A stretch of 64,000 bases of DNA from Kutzneria buriramensis. Lineage in GTDB: Bacteria > Actinomycetota > Actinomycetes > Mycobacteriales > Pseudonocardiaceae. Position 1 is the stretch's first letter, and every line of letters begins with the position of its first letter. A program made the position numbers and the translations under genes. Below, in pieces: positions 1 to 9,523 of this stretch. The notes under the pieces were generated by a model. The model did not search any database, was not told the DNA's origin, and worked only from the letters and a program-made list of their open reading frames with translations. The stretch covers positions 1 through 64,000 of the forward strand of contig NZ_QUNO01000026.1 of NCBI RefSeq assembly GCF_003387475.1. The letters run 5' to 3'.

Positions 1-206
1 GATCGTCGGTCTTCTGGTCGTCCCAGCTCTCGGGCAGGAACAGGCGCCAGTTCAGCGGGGCCGAGCAGGTGTCGGTGACGGCGTGCACGCTGACCTCGCA
101 GGTACAGCCCGCCGTTGAGTCGCTGCTCCCGCCGCGAGAACGGCGCGAACACCTCACCGGCGAACTCCTCCAGGCGGTCACGCACAGCGTCCAACTCGGC
201 GGGCAT
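1..206 (-). pseudogene. IS701-family transposase remnant (edge-truncated)
   Basis: Reading the minus strand from the ATG at 206 gives a typical IS701 transposase N-terminus (MPAELDAVRDRLEEFAGEVF, then a stretch ending LNGGLYLRG). It is followed out of frame by the later block VHAVTDTCSAPLNWRLFLPE. In intact IS701 transposases these blocks are separated by about 100 residues, so an internal deletion has joined them with a frame change. The rest lies beyond the window edge. Family assignment is by recognition of the conserved blocks. Confidence 0.65.
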
Positions 207-284
207 CACTCCAAGATCATCTCACAGGCCATCCCGAAGTAACAAAGTCCTACTAGTTGACTATGAGCGAAGTGCGTTGATCGC

Positions 285-1850
285 GATCTGCTTCAGGCCC
301 TCTGCCCGCATCTGACCTGCGTCCAGATCGAGACGGTATGGACAACCGGCTGTGGGGTGCGGATCCACGCACGCACGAGCGAGACACCGGCACCCTGCCC
401 GGGCTGCGGGATGGCATCGGGCCGGGTGCACAGCCGCTACGACCGGCACCTGTCCGACACCGCCACCGCAGGCCAGGAAGTGCTGATCCGATTGCAGGTC
501 CGGCGGTTGTTCTGCGACAACCCCCACTGCGTCAAGAAGACGTTCGCCGAGCAGGTACCCGCGCTGACGAGCCGACACGCCCGGCGAAACCGCGATCTTA
601 CAACGGGTGCTGGCCGCGGTCGCGTTAGCCCTTGGTGGCCGTGCCGGTGCCCGACTGACACGGCACCTGGCCGCATCGGTCAGCCGGATGAGGCTGCTAC
701 GGATCCTGCGTGGCCTTCCCGACCCGCCACACCCCACTCCGAGGGTGCTCGGCGTGGACGACTTCGCCCTGCGCGGAGGTCACCACTACGGCACGCTGCT
801 GGTCGACCTCGAGTCCCATAGCCCGATCGATGTGCTCACGACCGCACCGCGCCGACCTTGGCCGAGTGGCTGCACGTCCATCCCGGCGTCCAGATCGTCT
901 GCCGCAACCGCGCCAGTGCCTACGCCGACGGCGCCCGCGACGGCGCACCGGACGCGACCCAGGTCACCGATCGCTGGCACATCTGAGCCAACCTGGCCGA
1001 GGCGGTCGAACGCACCGTGGCCCGACACCAGGACTGCCTGACCGCCGCCCTGACCGTCCAGACCGACGGCAACGCTGACGGCGACGAGGCTGACGACGAC
1101 GGTCAGCCGATCCAGACGAGCACCCGCAGTCTCCGCCACCCGTTGCGCCGGCGGACCGGACGGATCGGTGGGCAGTTCGAGCGTGTGAACGGCACGCGGC
1201 CGTGCACGCAATGCTGGACCAAGGCATTGCGATCAGAGAGATCTGCCGACAACTCGGTCTCGCGCGAGGCAGAGTGTGCCGCTTCGCTCGCGCCGACACC
1301 GTTGAAGAGTTGTTGACCCACAACGGAACTGGGCGCCGGACGAGCATCCTAGAGCCGCTCAAACCCTACTTGCGCCAGCGCTGCAGCGAGGGCTGCACCA
1401 ATGCCGCCGTGTTGTTCGTCGAGATCGCAGCACGCGGCTATCGCGGCGGCCACACCCTGGTGCGCCACTACCTACGACAGTTCCGCACCACCGCGGGCAT
1501 CCCACGGCCCCCGCGCACACCGCCCTCGGTCCGTCACGTCGTCCGCTAGATCATGACAAACCCGCCGAACATGAACGGGACCGACCAACGGAGGCTGGAC
1601 GCCATCCTCGCCACCAGCACCCAGCTGACCGCGTTGGCCGGCCACGTCCGCACCTTCGCCACCGTGCTATGTTCGCGACGCGGTCAGGAGCTGGAGGCGT
1701 GGATGACCACCGTCGACACCGATGACCACCAGCACTGCGGTCATTTGTTCGAGGGTTGCGCTGTAACCACGACTCGGTCAAAGCCGGGCTCACCCTGCGC
1801 TGGTGCAGCGGGATCGGCGAAGGCCGCGTGAACCGCCTGATTATGTGGAA
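285..1850 (+). pseudogene. ISL3-family transposase, multiply frameshifted
   Basis: Consecutive ISL3 transposase blocks lie in order but in changing frames. An N-terminal zinc-finger-like part has CPGCGMASGRVHSRY near 395 and LFCDNPHC near 510. The DDE core begins at [20 protein letters not shown] (about 745-800). A later block reading VTDRWHI at about 965 is interrupted by TGA where the family has Trp. The C-terminal helix-turn-helix part starts near 1202, and the tail (AGHVRTFATV, then VKAGLTLRW) runs to about 1850. At least three frameshifts plus the stop make it inactive. Terminal inverted repeats were not identified. Confidence 0.8.
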
Positions 1851-2408
1851 TCTGATCTGTCAAGGTCGTCGGCGGTGCCGGTGACAGCTGGCCCGCAGTC
1901 ATTCGGGAGGTGGGGCGATGACCAAGGCGACCGCGTCGTGGGGGTTGTCGGATTCTGCGATGACGGGTCCGTCGGGCGAGCGCGCTCCACGGAATCTGAG
2001 CCAAAACCACATCACGCAGACAGAACTAGCCGCCGATCGTAGCGGCTGTGCACCCGACCGGCGCGGGGTGACCACATGTGGGGCAGGCTACCTCCCTGCC
2101 CGGGACCGCACCCACACGTACACGGCATCGGCCGCTCGCTCGATCCGCTCGATCACCACACTGCCGAGATGCGGAAGCGCCACGTCAACAACATGATCAC
2201 CGCACGCTGAAGATGATCACACATCCGATCGACACCCGAACTACTTGATCACGCAAACTGGCCCAGAGTCCGTGAACACGGCAGGCGGCAGGCGACCACA
2301 CGACACCCGACTTATTACCCAAAAATTTCGACAGTCTCACTACATGCGAACCGGCAGGCGACAGGTTAAGCTGACGGAGTCAACTCTTGCGAACGGAGAA
2401 ATTGAGCG
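1851..2408. other. Gene-free stretch upstream of the first family peptide
   Basis: No convincing coding sequence. The first part is degraded DNA next to the ISL3 remnant. The last roughly 100 bases are less GC-rich (an AT-rich run around 2320-2335) and probably hold the promoter of the small gene at 2409. No clear -35/-10 pair could be chosen. Confidence 0.4.
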
Positions 2409-2699
2409 GTGAACAACATCGAACTGGCCGCCACTGCTGGGTTTGTGAATATGCAAACACTGGAGGTGGTCGAGCCGGTCTCGCCCACAGGATGTGCCTA
2501 TATAGTAGTCGCGACAAAGGGTTTCGTTCAGGTGCTTGAAGGAGAAGCGGTTCGGTCCGTATGGCAATTCCCCGCCCGCGCCCGTCAAGGCTTTACTCAT
2601 CAGTCGAATCTAACAGTCCCTACCGGTCGGCAGCTTGGTCAGGCGCTCTTCTCGGAGATGTCCGCCGACGCCCTGTGTGGCGCAATTGCCGGCGCCTAG
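2409..2699 (+). CDS. Small Cys-motif family protein, member 1
   Basis: A 96-residue protein of unknown function. The GTG start is chosen because GGAG lies about ten bases upstream and the result begins MNNIELA, matching the M-N-x-[IV]-E opening of paralogues at 12526, 21610, 22086, 23755, 27217 and 30504. Shared marks are LEVVEPVSPTGC (Cys near residue 29), a hydrophobic segment after the Cys, and the C-terminal motif MSADALCGAIAGA. There is no signal peptide or lipobox. It stands alone between an ISL3 remnant upstream and an IS3 remnant downstream. A 22-base motif that recurs at 21.9 kb begins right after its stop codon. It is one of the more divergent members. Function is not inferred. Confidence 0.7.
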   Translation: MNNIELAATAGFVNMQTLEVVEPVSPTGCAYIVVATKGFVQVLEGEAVRSVWQFPARARQGFTHQSNLTVPTGRQLGQALFSEMSADALCGAIAGA

Positions 2700-2721
2700 T
2701 GAGGTGATCTCGCCAAGATTG
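2700..2721 (+). repeat. 22-base shared motif, copy 1
   Basis: A 22-base stretch, starting TGAGGTGATC and ending AAGATTG, begins directly after the stop codon of the small gene at 2409. An identical 22-mer occurs in reverse orientation at 21906-21927, about 300 bases upstream of another small family gene. Flanking similarity beyond the 22 bases is weak. It could be an end of a shared mobile element or a regulatory site. The identity is directly visible; the role is unknown. Confidence 0.6.
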
Positions 2722-2899
2722 GGTTGCCAAACACGAAGCGCTGATTCGAGGTGGCGGGGTAGGGAATCCCGCGCGAAGACGGACGGGGAGCCCTTGGTGG
2801 AAGTGCTCTCGTCAAAGATGATCTCCATGTCTCCAAGGAGTCCATGTGATCACGTATCGAGCCATGCTCGATGTCCCGCGCGCACTCGCCTAGTGAGGT

Positions 2900-3420
2900 T
2901 CACTTCGAACGGTGGACAGGGCTTACAAGGTTCAAGCAGCCGCTGGCGGTGATTTCCCATAGGCGTCGGGCTGAGCATGCCGATCGAGGAGTGTCGTCGC
3001 GCACTGTTGTAGAAAGTGCCAACTTGTCAACCGTGGCAATGAGTTTCGCCTTCGTAGCGTACACGCGCCAGTAGTACTCCTCGTGTTTGAACGTCGACCA
3101 GAACGACTCCGCCGGGCTGTTGTCCCAGCAGATCCCGGTCGCACCCATCGACCGCCGCAGCCCATGTCGGAAACACGCCCGCGCCGTCAGGTGCGCGGTG
3201 GACTCGCCGCCGCGGTCCGAATGCAGAATCGTGCCACGACGCCGGCCGCCTCGTGTCGCCACCGCGCCATGACGCTGTAGCCCAACACTTTTCGGGAATG
3301 ACCGTCCCGGATTGCGCACAGGAACATCTCGCCCTCACCATCGCTGCAGGCGACAACAGAGTGCGCTACCGGAACGCGCGACCATGGTCAATACCAGATG
3401 GTGGCAGCATCGGGGTTGTC
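2900..3420 (-). pseudogene. IS3-family transposase (OrfB) C-terminal remnant
   Basis: The minus strand carries the second half of an IS3 OrfB DDE transposase. A block translating as MFLCAIRDGHSRKVLGYSVM lies at about 3270-3330. In another frame come ILHSDRGGEST and GATGICWDNSPAESFWSTFK, containing the second Asp and the Glu of the catalytic triad. The two blocks are out of frame, and the N-terminal half and OrfA are absent, so the copy is dead. Confidence 0.75.
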
Positions 3421-3772
3421 CTCAATATTCTAGTCGGTTTTCCAAAATTATCTGACTAGTATTTCAGTGCAATGGTGCATGTGCCCCGATGGGTGTCGCC
3501 GCTCGCCTTGTGTAGCATTAACTCGCCTCGTCTTCGTCGGCATAGCCATGAGGCTGTGGGGTGTGATTCAGTCTATTCAAAATAGAATTCGTTTGCCATT
3601 TTTGTTGAATCTTGGATGTAAGAATCTGCGCGCGAGACGTGTCCGTCCACGGGGGTGTAGGCCGGTAATCGGCTCCGACCTGGAAGTCTTGATCAAGGGC
3701 TCTTCATAGGCCCCCGCATCGTCCCAGGTCAGAGGTGTTCGGGTATGGGTACCGCGAAAGCGAGTTATAAAA
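3421..3772. other. Gene-free, relatively AT-rich stretch
   Basis: No supported gene. An 80-codon open frame at 3467-3709 has no family resemblance and no good ribosome site. Base composition drops noticeably in GC here and through the following small gene, suggesting recently acquired or non-coding DNA. It probably contains the promoter of the gene at 3773. Confidence 0.35.
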
Positions 3773-4072
3773 ATGGTTGAAGTAGCCGCTTTTGGTCATT
3801 TTTCCAACAAGTCGAAGTCTCTATTACCTTTGAGTATCACTGTGGCTAACAATCTGATTGCGTGTTTCGCGGAAATTGTTGCCGAGGCTGGCGTCAACAC
3901 CGCTGTCAATCTTGCCGGCTTCTTTCGTGCTAATGCGCTGCGGACTGCGGCAAAGGCTGCGCATGGTGGCTTCGTGGGGGATTTCGAGGTTGACGGCAGC
4001 TATCTTACCGAGATTTCTGGCGCGTCAGTTGATGCCCTGGTCGCCATTCGGACTGGTGTGGCGTCCAGCTGA
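3773..4072 (+). CDS. Small Cys-motif family protein, member 2
   Basis: A 99-residue protein of unknown function and the most divergent member accepted. It starts MVEVAAFGHFSNKSKSL. It keeps a 'LLPLSITVANNLIACF' block resembling the PLEV-to-Cys region of the family (Cys near residue 32), an Ala-rich middle, and a C-terminal ASVDALVAIR that matches SVDALINVR of the member at 23755. The coding sequence is visibly lower in GC than its surroundings, and the ribosome site is weak (AAAGCGAG). It sits between IS3 and IS701 remnants. Membership rests mainly on the C-terminal motif and size. Confidence 0.6.
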   Translation: MVEVAAFGHFSNKSKSLLPLSITVANNLIACFAEIVAEAGVNTAVNLAGFFRANALRTAAKAAHGGFVGDFEVDGSYLTEISGASVDALVAIRTGVASS

Positions 4073-4099
4073 AAGCATCCGACTCTGGACCTCGCCCGG

Positions 4100-5515
4100 T
4101 TTAGCTGCGGGAGACCGGGTTGAGACTGCAGTAGTGGTACAGCCGTTGTCGTATTGGTACTCCAGCCGCACTTCGTAGTATTTGACCTGTCTGCGCTGGT
4201 AGTGGGGTTGGTGGGCGCGGTATTGATGCCGGCGGCGCCAGTGGGACCAGGCCCAGGTCACGACGTGGTTGAACGGCGTGGTGATCAGGTGTGCCAGCAG
4301 ACGTTTGACCTCGCCCAATGTGACTGGGATGAGGCCGCTGCCAGGGCTTCTGGGGCGATCGCGGCGGTGACGGCGAGGTAGGTGTGCGCGAGCATCGCCA
4401 GGGTGATGTACCGGTACCAGGCGTCGTAGCGACGCACTTGGTAGTGGTCCAGGCCGACTTCGGTTTTGGCGGTCTGGAAAACAGTCCTCGATCGCCCATC
4501 GCGCCGCGGCCATCTGAATGAGGTCGTCATCGGTCGTTCCTGTTGGAGCGCAACACAAGTAGTAGGCGATCTCGTACTTGCCTTTACTGTTGGGGGTCAG
4601 TGAACGGCGAGCCGGCGGCCACCGTTCCCATCCGGGCGGGGTGGTGTCGGAGTAGGTCGGTAACTCCGCGACGGCCCAGTCGAACCTCCGTGGTCCTTTG
4701 GCTCCCTCACTACAGCTGCGGCGTTCCACGCCTGATCGGGTGCGTGGGCGACGAGCATGTCGGCGCGGGACGGGCCGGCCACCGCGGGGATGGTCTGACT
4801 GCTGGACACGGCCACGACGCAGCCGATGCGTTGGTCTTCCAGCCAACGGCGGAACTTTGAGTCCCCGCCGTAGGCTTCGTCGGCGGTGACCCACGTGGCG
4901 GGCACGCTGGCGTCCATAGCACGGGCGAGCATCTGTCGCGCCAGCACTGGCTGGGTCGCGAAATCGACCTCGTCAGGGCACCGCGGCCTTACGACAGCGG
5001 TCCCGATCGGCGATCCAGGACTTCGGCAGGCACAGTTCGCGGTCGATCGACGTGCGGCCTTTGCTTGTGGCGTAGGCGCAGAACACTCCGAGTCGGCAGT
5101 TCTCGATGCGGTCGGCGGTGCCGGAGTACTCACGTTGGACGCCGGCAGACTTGCAGCCCTTCTTCAGGAACCCGGTTTCGTCCACGATCAACACGCCGTC
5201 ACGCTCGCCCAGGTGGCTGACCGCGATTAGGTGCGGACGTCATCCCGCACACCGTCGGCGTTCCAGACCGCCGCGTTGAGCAGGCGCTGCATGCCATCGG
5301 GAGTCAGGTCACCGGCCGCCTCGGCCAATGTCCACCCGTTCTTTCCGGCCAGCGGCGCCAGTAGGCCACGCACGTAGGCTCGTGTCCGCCGCCGGGGCTC
5401 CGCTCGCTGGAACCCCGCGCAACTTGCGCGAACAGATCGTCCAGTCCGGCCACCCACGCGGTCGGGTCACCATCCGTCGCGGCGGCGGTGCCGAAGTCCA
5501 TCTTGGTGGTGTCCA
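4100..5515 (-). pseudogene. IS701-family transposase, frameshifted
   Basis: Running down the minus strand from about 5515 are IS701 transposase blocks in several frames: a start region with a RTRAYVRGLLAPL block near 5380, [11 protein letters not shown] near 5190 containing the first catalytic Asp, PATWVTADEAYGGDSKFR near 4880, RWAIEDCF near 4490, [11 protein letters not shown] near 4450, and a C-terminal [21 protein letters not shown] tail ending near 4100. The order and nearly full length show a once complete gene; at least three frame changes show it is inactive. Confidence 0.8.
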
Positions 5516-5554
5516 TGCAGTTGGCCAAGGTTCGGGTTGCGCGGATGATTGCCG

Positions 5555-6139
5555 ACGTCGCGGACGCAGATCGGCAGCGGCTCAGCTGCGGGGACGGAGT
5601 TCGTGGCCCTCGGGTGTCGGACTGGACTGGACGGCGGTGGAGATCCGACCGCTGCGCCGGTGGGGGCAGGGGCACTGGTTGTTGGCCCGTCGCTCGGTCA
5701 GCGATCCGACCGACATCGCCTACTACGCGTGCTTCGGGCCTGTCGATACCAGCTTGGCGGAGCTGGTCCGAGTCGCGGGCAGCCGCTGGGCGATCGAGGA
5801 GTGTTTCCAGACGGCGAAGAACGAGACCGGCCTGGATCACTACCAAGTGCGGGGCTACCAGGCGTGGTGCCCTGCACAGCACGTTGTCGATGACGGCGCT
5901 GGCGTTCCTGGTGATCACACGGCCAACCCTTGAAAAGGGGGCTCAGCCGCAGGCGGCGGTCAGACCGTGATCCTGTTGTCGGTCAACGAGGTTCGCCGGT
6001 TATGGAATTGGGCCGTGGTCCGCGTTGTCCACACGGTCGATCACGTCCTGCACTGGTCACGGCGGCGGTTGGCGAGCCAGGCTCGCGCTCGCGCCAGCCA
6101 CCACCGGAGACGAGATCACAACCTGTCGTTGTCGTACTA
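5555..6139 (+). pseudogene. IS701-family transposase C-terminal half (second copy)
   Basis: On the plus strand, divergent from the neighbouring IS701 remnant, lies the C-terminal part of a different IS701 transposase: GHWLLARRSVSDPTDIAYYA, SRWAIEECFQTAKNETGLDH and YQVRGYQAW. After a frame change comes LLSVNEVRRLWNWAV and a basic tail ending at the TAA at 6137-6139. The N-terminal half is missing, so it is a relic created where one insertion truncated another. Confidence 0.75.
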
Positions 6140-6147
6140 AGGTGCGA

Positions 6148-6321
6148 ATGTGGGGTGTGCGTACCTGGGCGGCGATCGTGGGCAGGGTCACCCTGCTGGT
6201 GGGCATGCTCTTCGACGACGCCGGGCGACCCCAGCTGTTGGCCAGCGCGGTGCTCACCGTTGTGGTGACTGTTGTCGGCCTCGTCCGGCAGCGGCAATCG
6301 GCGCTGGCGCTCGACGAGTGA
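6148..6321 (+). CDS. Small predicted membrane protein
   Basis: A 57-residue reading frame starting MWGVRTWAAIVGRVTLLVGM, with two hydrophobic segments (about residues 7-20 and 29-45) and a basic, polar C-terminus. The start at 6148 follows the end of the IS701 remnant by only eight bases, with weak Shine-Dalgarno potential. I do not recognise it. It may be a small gene that survived IS insertion, or chance. Confidence 0.35.
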   Translation: MWGVRTWAAIVGRVTLLVGMLFDDAGRPQLLASAVLTVVVTVVGLVRQRQSALALDE

Positions 6322-6375
6322 AGGCGCGCCCGGTAGAGGTCCGATGTGGACGGCCAGCGCCGTCGGGAACGAAGA

Positions 6376-6425
6376 GGGCTCTCGCGTCACTTGGATGGGG
6401 GGTGACACAGGTGACGCGAGAGCCC
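6376..6425 (-). terminator. Inverted repeat downstream of the GH32 gene
   Basis: A perfect 15-base-pair inverted repeat (6376-6390 with 6411-6425, 20-base spacer) lies 50 bases past the stop of the minus-strand glycosidase gene ending at 6475. There is no T-run, as is common for actinobacterial terminators. Confidence 0.6.
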
Positions 6426-6474
6426 AGGATCCCCTCATGGTCCGGCTGGGACCGGTCGCCACGAGGGGAGCTCG

Positions 6475-7821
6475 TCATCCCAGCCGGCGCAGCGGTGGGA
6501 AGCTGTACGAGAACATGCTCGACACGTCGTCCCGGGTGGTAGCCAGGGTGGCGATCGGCCGCAGCTGCAGCTGCACGCCCGGTCCCCTACTGGTGTACAG
6601 CATGGGCGGGATGCGGCCTCCGTAGTCACTTGTGCAGAGCACGAGTTCGTCGTCGGCGTACACCTCGATGAACTCCCCGACAAGCAGCAGGCGCAACCGT
6701 GTCGGAACGGACCTCAGCTCGACGACCTCCCCGCCCCCTCCCGGCCGCCACAACTCCAGCGAGCGGTCCACGTAGCGCAGCTCCAAGCTCTGCCGTAGCG
6801 CGATTGACACCGGGCCTTTCGGCCTCACAGTGACGGTGCCGCTGGTCTGGCCGGAGAGGCATGCCGGCAGGAAATACGGGTCCAGGCCGGGCCACCAGCG
6901 CAACCTGGGTCGCGTCGGGTCACTCAGGTCGAGCAGCTTCGGCTGTGCGAGCATGCCTCGACATGGCTTCCCCTCGTCGGTGAGTCCGGTCCTGCGCTGC
7001 ACAGTGTGCAGCAGCAGCAACTCGTCCCTCGGGCCACGGACCAGCCGTGGGGCGTACGGTCCGGGCGGGGCGATCGGCCCCAGCGGGTGCCACGGCCCAC
7101 CCAGCTCGGGAGCGGTCCAGGCCCGGATCTGGTGCACAGGAGCGTGCGAGCCCAGCAGCAGCCAGCCCTGCGGGATCCGCTCCAGCACCGGGCACTCTAG
7201 CTCGTCGATCGTGCCTGGGCTCAGCATCGGCGGCTGGACCTCCCAGTTCACCAGATCATCGGATGTGGCCAGACCAACGCAGCCGGACACTCCGAGCGGC
7301 CTGCTCCGGTCGGACGCGCACACCGCCATCGCCCACCGCGTTCCCTCGCCGGGTACCACGAACGGATCCCGCCAGGCCATGCCGGGCTCGTCGACACGAT
7401 ACCAACGCGGGTCGGCCCGAACGATCGGGTCGGACCGCACCCGACGCCAGCCGGTGCCGTCGCGGCTGTCGGTGTGGGCGAGCCCGATTGCCTGTTCTGC
7501 CCAGGGGCGGGCGGTGACCCCGGTATAGGCCATCGCGGCTCCGGACGACAGGGGCACTGTGTGCATGGCCCAGACCCCGGAATCGTCGAAGTTGCCGGGT
7601 GACGCCACCCCGAAACAGGGGCCGAGGGGCTCCCAGTCGACCAGATTCAGACTCGAGGCGTGGCCGTAGGAGGTCTCCATGGTCTTCTCGTCGAAGGTCG
7701 CGGCCCACGGTCCCTGCACATGCAGCAGGTGGTATACGGAATCGATCGTGAGCAGCTCGAAGTCGTTGAGGAAAAGACCAGGGGGTGCGAAACGCATCCC
7801 GGCTCCAATCGGTGAAGTCAT
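6475..7821 (-). CDS. Glycoside hydrolase family 32-like protein
   Basis: A 448-residue protein resembling GH32 beta-fructosidases (invertase/levanase/inulinase type), which hydrolyse terminal fructose from sucrose or fructans. Three signature positions are visible: an N-terminal FLNDFELL corresponding to the nucleophile Asp region (the usual NDPNG is degenerate), WRDPFVV (RDP) near residue 165, and LECPVL (the EC acid/base motif) near residue 222. The C-terminal ~150 residues fit the beta-sandwich module (QSLELRYVDRSLELW). No signal peptide is seen, so it may be cytoplasmic or exported otherwise. A LacI regulator and sugar-ABC genes lie nearby, supporting a sugar role. Substrate is not resolvable here. 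Start chosen at MTSPIG; MRFAP a few codons later is possible. Confidence 0.75.
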   Translation of the reverse strand: MTSPIGAGMRFAPPGLFLNDFELLTIDSVYHLLHVQGPWAATFDEKTMETSYGHASSLNLVDWEPLGPCFGVASPGNFDDSGVWAMHTVPLSSGAAMAYTGVTARPWAEQAIGLAHTDSRDGTGWRRVRSDPIVRADPRWYRVDEPGMAWRDPFVVPGEGTRWAMAVCASDRSRPLGVSGCVGLATSDDLVNWEVQPPMLSPGTIDELECPVLERIPQGWLLLGSHAPVHQIRAWTAPELGGPWHPLGPIAPPGPYAPRLVRGPRDELLLLHTVQRRTGLTDEGKPCRGMLAQPKLLDLSDPTRPRLRWWPGLDPYFLPACLSGQTSGTVTVRPKGPVSIALRQSLELRYVDRSLELWRPGGGGEVVELRSVPTRLRLLLVGEFIEVYADDELVLCTSDYGGRIPPMLYTSRGPGVQLQLRPIATLATTRDDVSSMFSYSFPPLRRLG

Positions 7822-7880
7822 CCAATCCTATATCTGTCCGACCAGGTCGTGGAATCAGCGTTCTGCGGAAATCTCTGTTC

Positions 7881-9056
7881 TCAGCCCGCCGAATCGGTTG
7901 CCGACGCCGGGGCGACGTCGACAGCGGCCTCGCGCGCGGTCAGGGCGGTGCCCAGCACCTGCAGGCCGCGTGTCGACGTCGGGTCCTGCCCGGTGACATC
8001 CTCGATGCGTTGCAACCGGTAGTCCAGCGTGCTGCGATGGATCTCCAGGTCTGCTGCGGCCTTGGTCCTGTTTCCGTCAGCGGCGAGCAACGCCTGCAAG
8101 GTGGCCAGCATCTGGGGGCTGTTGGCCACCGGTTCGATTATCGAGACCGTGGGACTGACCACTGCCGGTTGCGCCAGCACCGCGTATTCGACCAACACGT
8201 CGCTGAGCCGATAGCAGCCTGGGGCGCGGCCGAACGCGAGCGCGGAGGCGACTACGTCCACGGCCTCGGCGCGGGCCTGTGGCAATTGTTCGGTGGGTGC
8301 CCAGCACACACCTGCCCATGAGGGTGAAGGCAGTTGTTTGTGCAGTTCGGCGCAGTGTCGCATGGCGGAGACGCCGTCGGTGGCCGGCACCAGCAGGTAG
8401 CCGCCGGCCGGACAGAGGGCAGACAGGACGTCGTCAGAGAGTGGCCCGACGGGGTGGCTGTCGACCGTATGGCCGGTCGGCGCGGTCGTCCGGTAGGCCA
8501 GGACGGCGTAGGCGAGGGCGATCGCGCCCGTCGCCGCGGGGGCGGGGCGGCCGTGTAGCAGCTCAACCGCGGTCGGATGCAGTTTGGTGGCCCGGGCGCC
8601 GCGCGCTTCCTGGTATCCGAGGAGCAGCTCACGCGTCAATCGATTGCCGGTCTCGGTGAGTGATCGCAGCCGCCGGGCGATCAGTTCGGGCTTGCCATGG
8701 ACGGCGCGGGTGAGCGTGGCGGCGGCCTGCTCTTCGACCTTGTCCAGCAGGTCCAGGAGCGGATCGAGTGGCCATCGCCGCAGCGCCCAACTGAGGCCGA
8801 GGGTACGCAGCGCGGCCTCGTCGCTGGGGTCCCACTCCGCGCTCGCGCCACTGTCCACCTGAGAGCAGTAGACCGCGATCGCCACCTTGACGGTTTCTCG
8901 AGCCTTTCGGTGCTGTTCTTCGGTCAGACCGCCGAATTCCTTGACGACGTGCGACCAGATGCTTATTCGATGCTGGTCGGCGTGGACGGACCCAGGTGCA
9001 GTCATTACTCGTGAATTTCCTTCACGTGTGACCGGTGCCTTCACGGTTCGCTCCAT
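7881..9056 (-). CDS. PucR/CdaR-type transcriptional regulator
   Basis: A 391-residue regulator. The C-terminal ~60 residues form the PucR-type helix-turn-helix (LLAADGNRTKAAADLEIHRS, then TLDYRLQRIEDVTG and RGLQVLGTAL). The middle (YAVLAYRTTAPTGHTVDSHP to DVLVEYAV) fits the GGDEF-like region of the CdaR family, and the N-terminal ~130 residues are helical and poorly conserved. Such proteins are DNA-binding activators or repressors. It is closely similar in layout to the gene at 10574-11731. The start at 9056 is the longest frame; MTAPGSVHADQ at about 9002 is an equally plausible start. The target may be the neighbouring glycosidase or family-peptide genes (inference). Confidence 0.8.
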   Translation of the reverse strand: MERTVKAPVTREGNSRVMTAPGSVHADQHRISIWSHVVKEFGGLTEEQHRKARETVKVAIAVYCSQVDSGASAEWDPSDEAALRTLGLSWALRRWPLDPLLDLLDKVEEQAAATLTRAVHGKPELIARRLRSLTETGNRLTRELLLGYQEARGARATKLHPTAVELLHGRPAPAATGAIALAYAVLAYRTTAPTGHTVDSHPVGPLSDDVLSALCPAGGYLLVPATDGVSAMRHCAELHKQLPSPSWAGVCWAPTEQLPQARAEAVDVVASALAFGRAPGCYRLSDVLVEYAVLAQPAVVSPTVSIIEPVANSPQMLATLQALLAADGNRTKAAADLEIHRSTLDYRLQRIEDVTGQDPTSTRGLQVLGTALTAREAAVDVAPASATDSAG

Positions 9057-9257
9057 TTGGTATTATCTGCTTGGTCGTAGTGTAATCGGGGTGCCAGGCA
9101 GATTTGCATGTTCGTTGGGTCACTGTGCTGATTGTCGGCGAATTTCGGAAGGTGTTTCACTTTTTTTCAAAGATGCTTGGTGGGGTTGTGTTGCTCTGGT
9201 CGGGTGAACCTCTGGGGCTACTCTGATGGTGGTCGATTATTCGGTTGGGGAAGGGCG

Positions 9258-9518
9258 GTGACAGTCGTGTCAGACGAGATCAAGGCACACCAGGTCCGGT
9301 GTCGCGACGCTGCCGGCCGGCAGCGGTCGAGCAGTGTGGTGCGGTTGCCCGACGGGCGGGTGGGCATCGGTGTGCCGGCCGGGGAGTGGGCCGAGCCGGA
9401 ACCGGGCGACGCAGCCGCGTTCGCCATGGCGGTCGGGAGCGCCGGCATCGGCGCAGTCCCGTTCGCCATGGCCGCGAGCGGGAACAGTTCCGTGACACGG
9501 CTGAGGAAACCTGCCTGA
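9258..9518 (+). CDS. Hypothetical protein
   Basis: An 86-residue frame starting with GTG after GGGGAAGGGC, which is a good ribosome site. The N-terminal half (RSSSVVRLPDGRVGIGVPAG) looks like a compact beta-rich domain; the C-terminal half is Ala/Gly/Met-rich. It lacks the Cys and C-terminal motifs of the small-protein family. It lies divergently from the PucR gene and convergently with the LacI gene, whose stop codon is only a few bases away. Function unknown. Confidence 0.5.
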   Translation: MTVVSDEIKAHQVRCRDAAGRQRSSSVVRLPDGRVGIGVPAGEWAEPEPGDAAAFAMAVGSAGIGAVPFAMAASGNSSVTRLRKPA

Positions 9519-9523
9519 GGCAG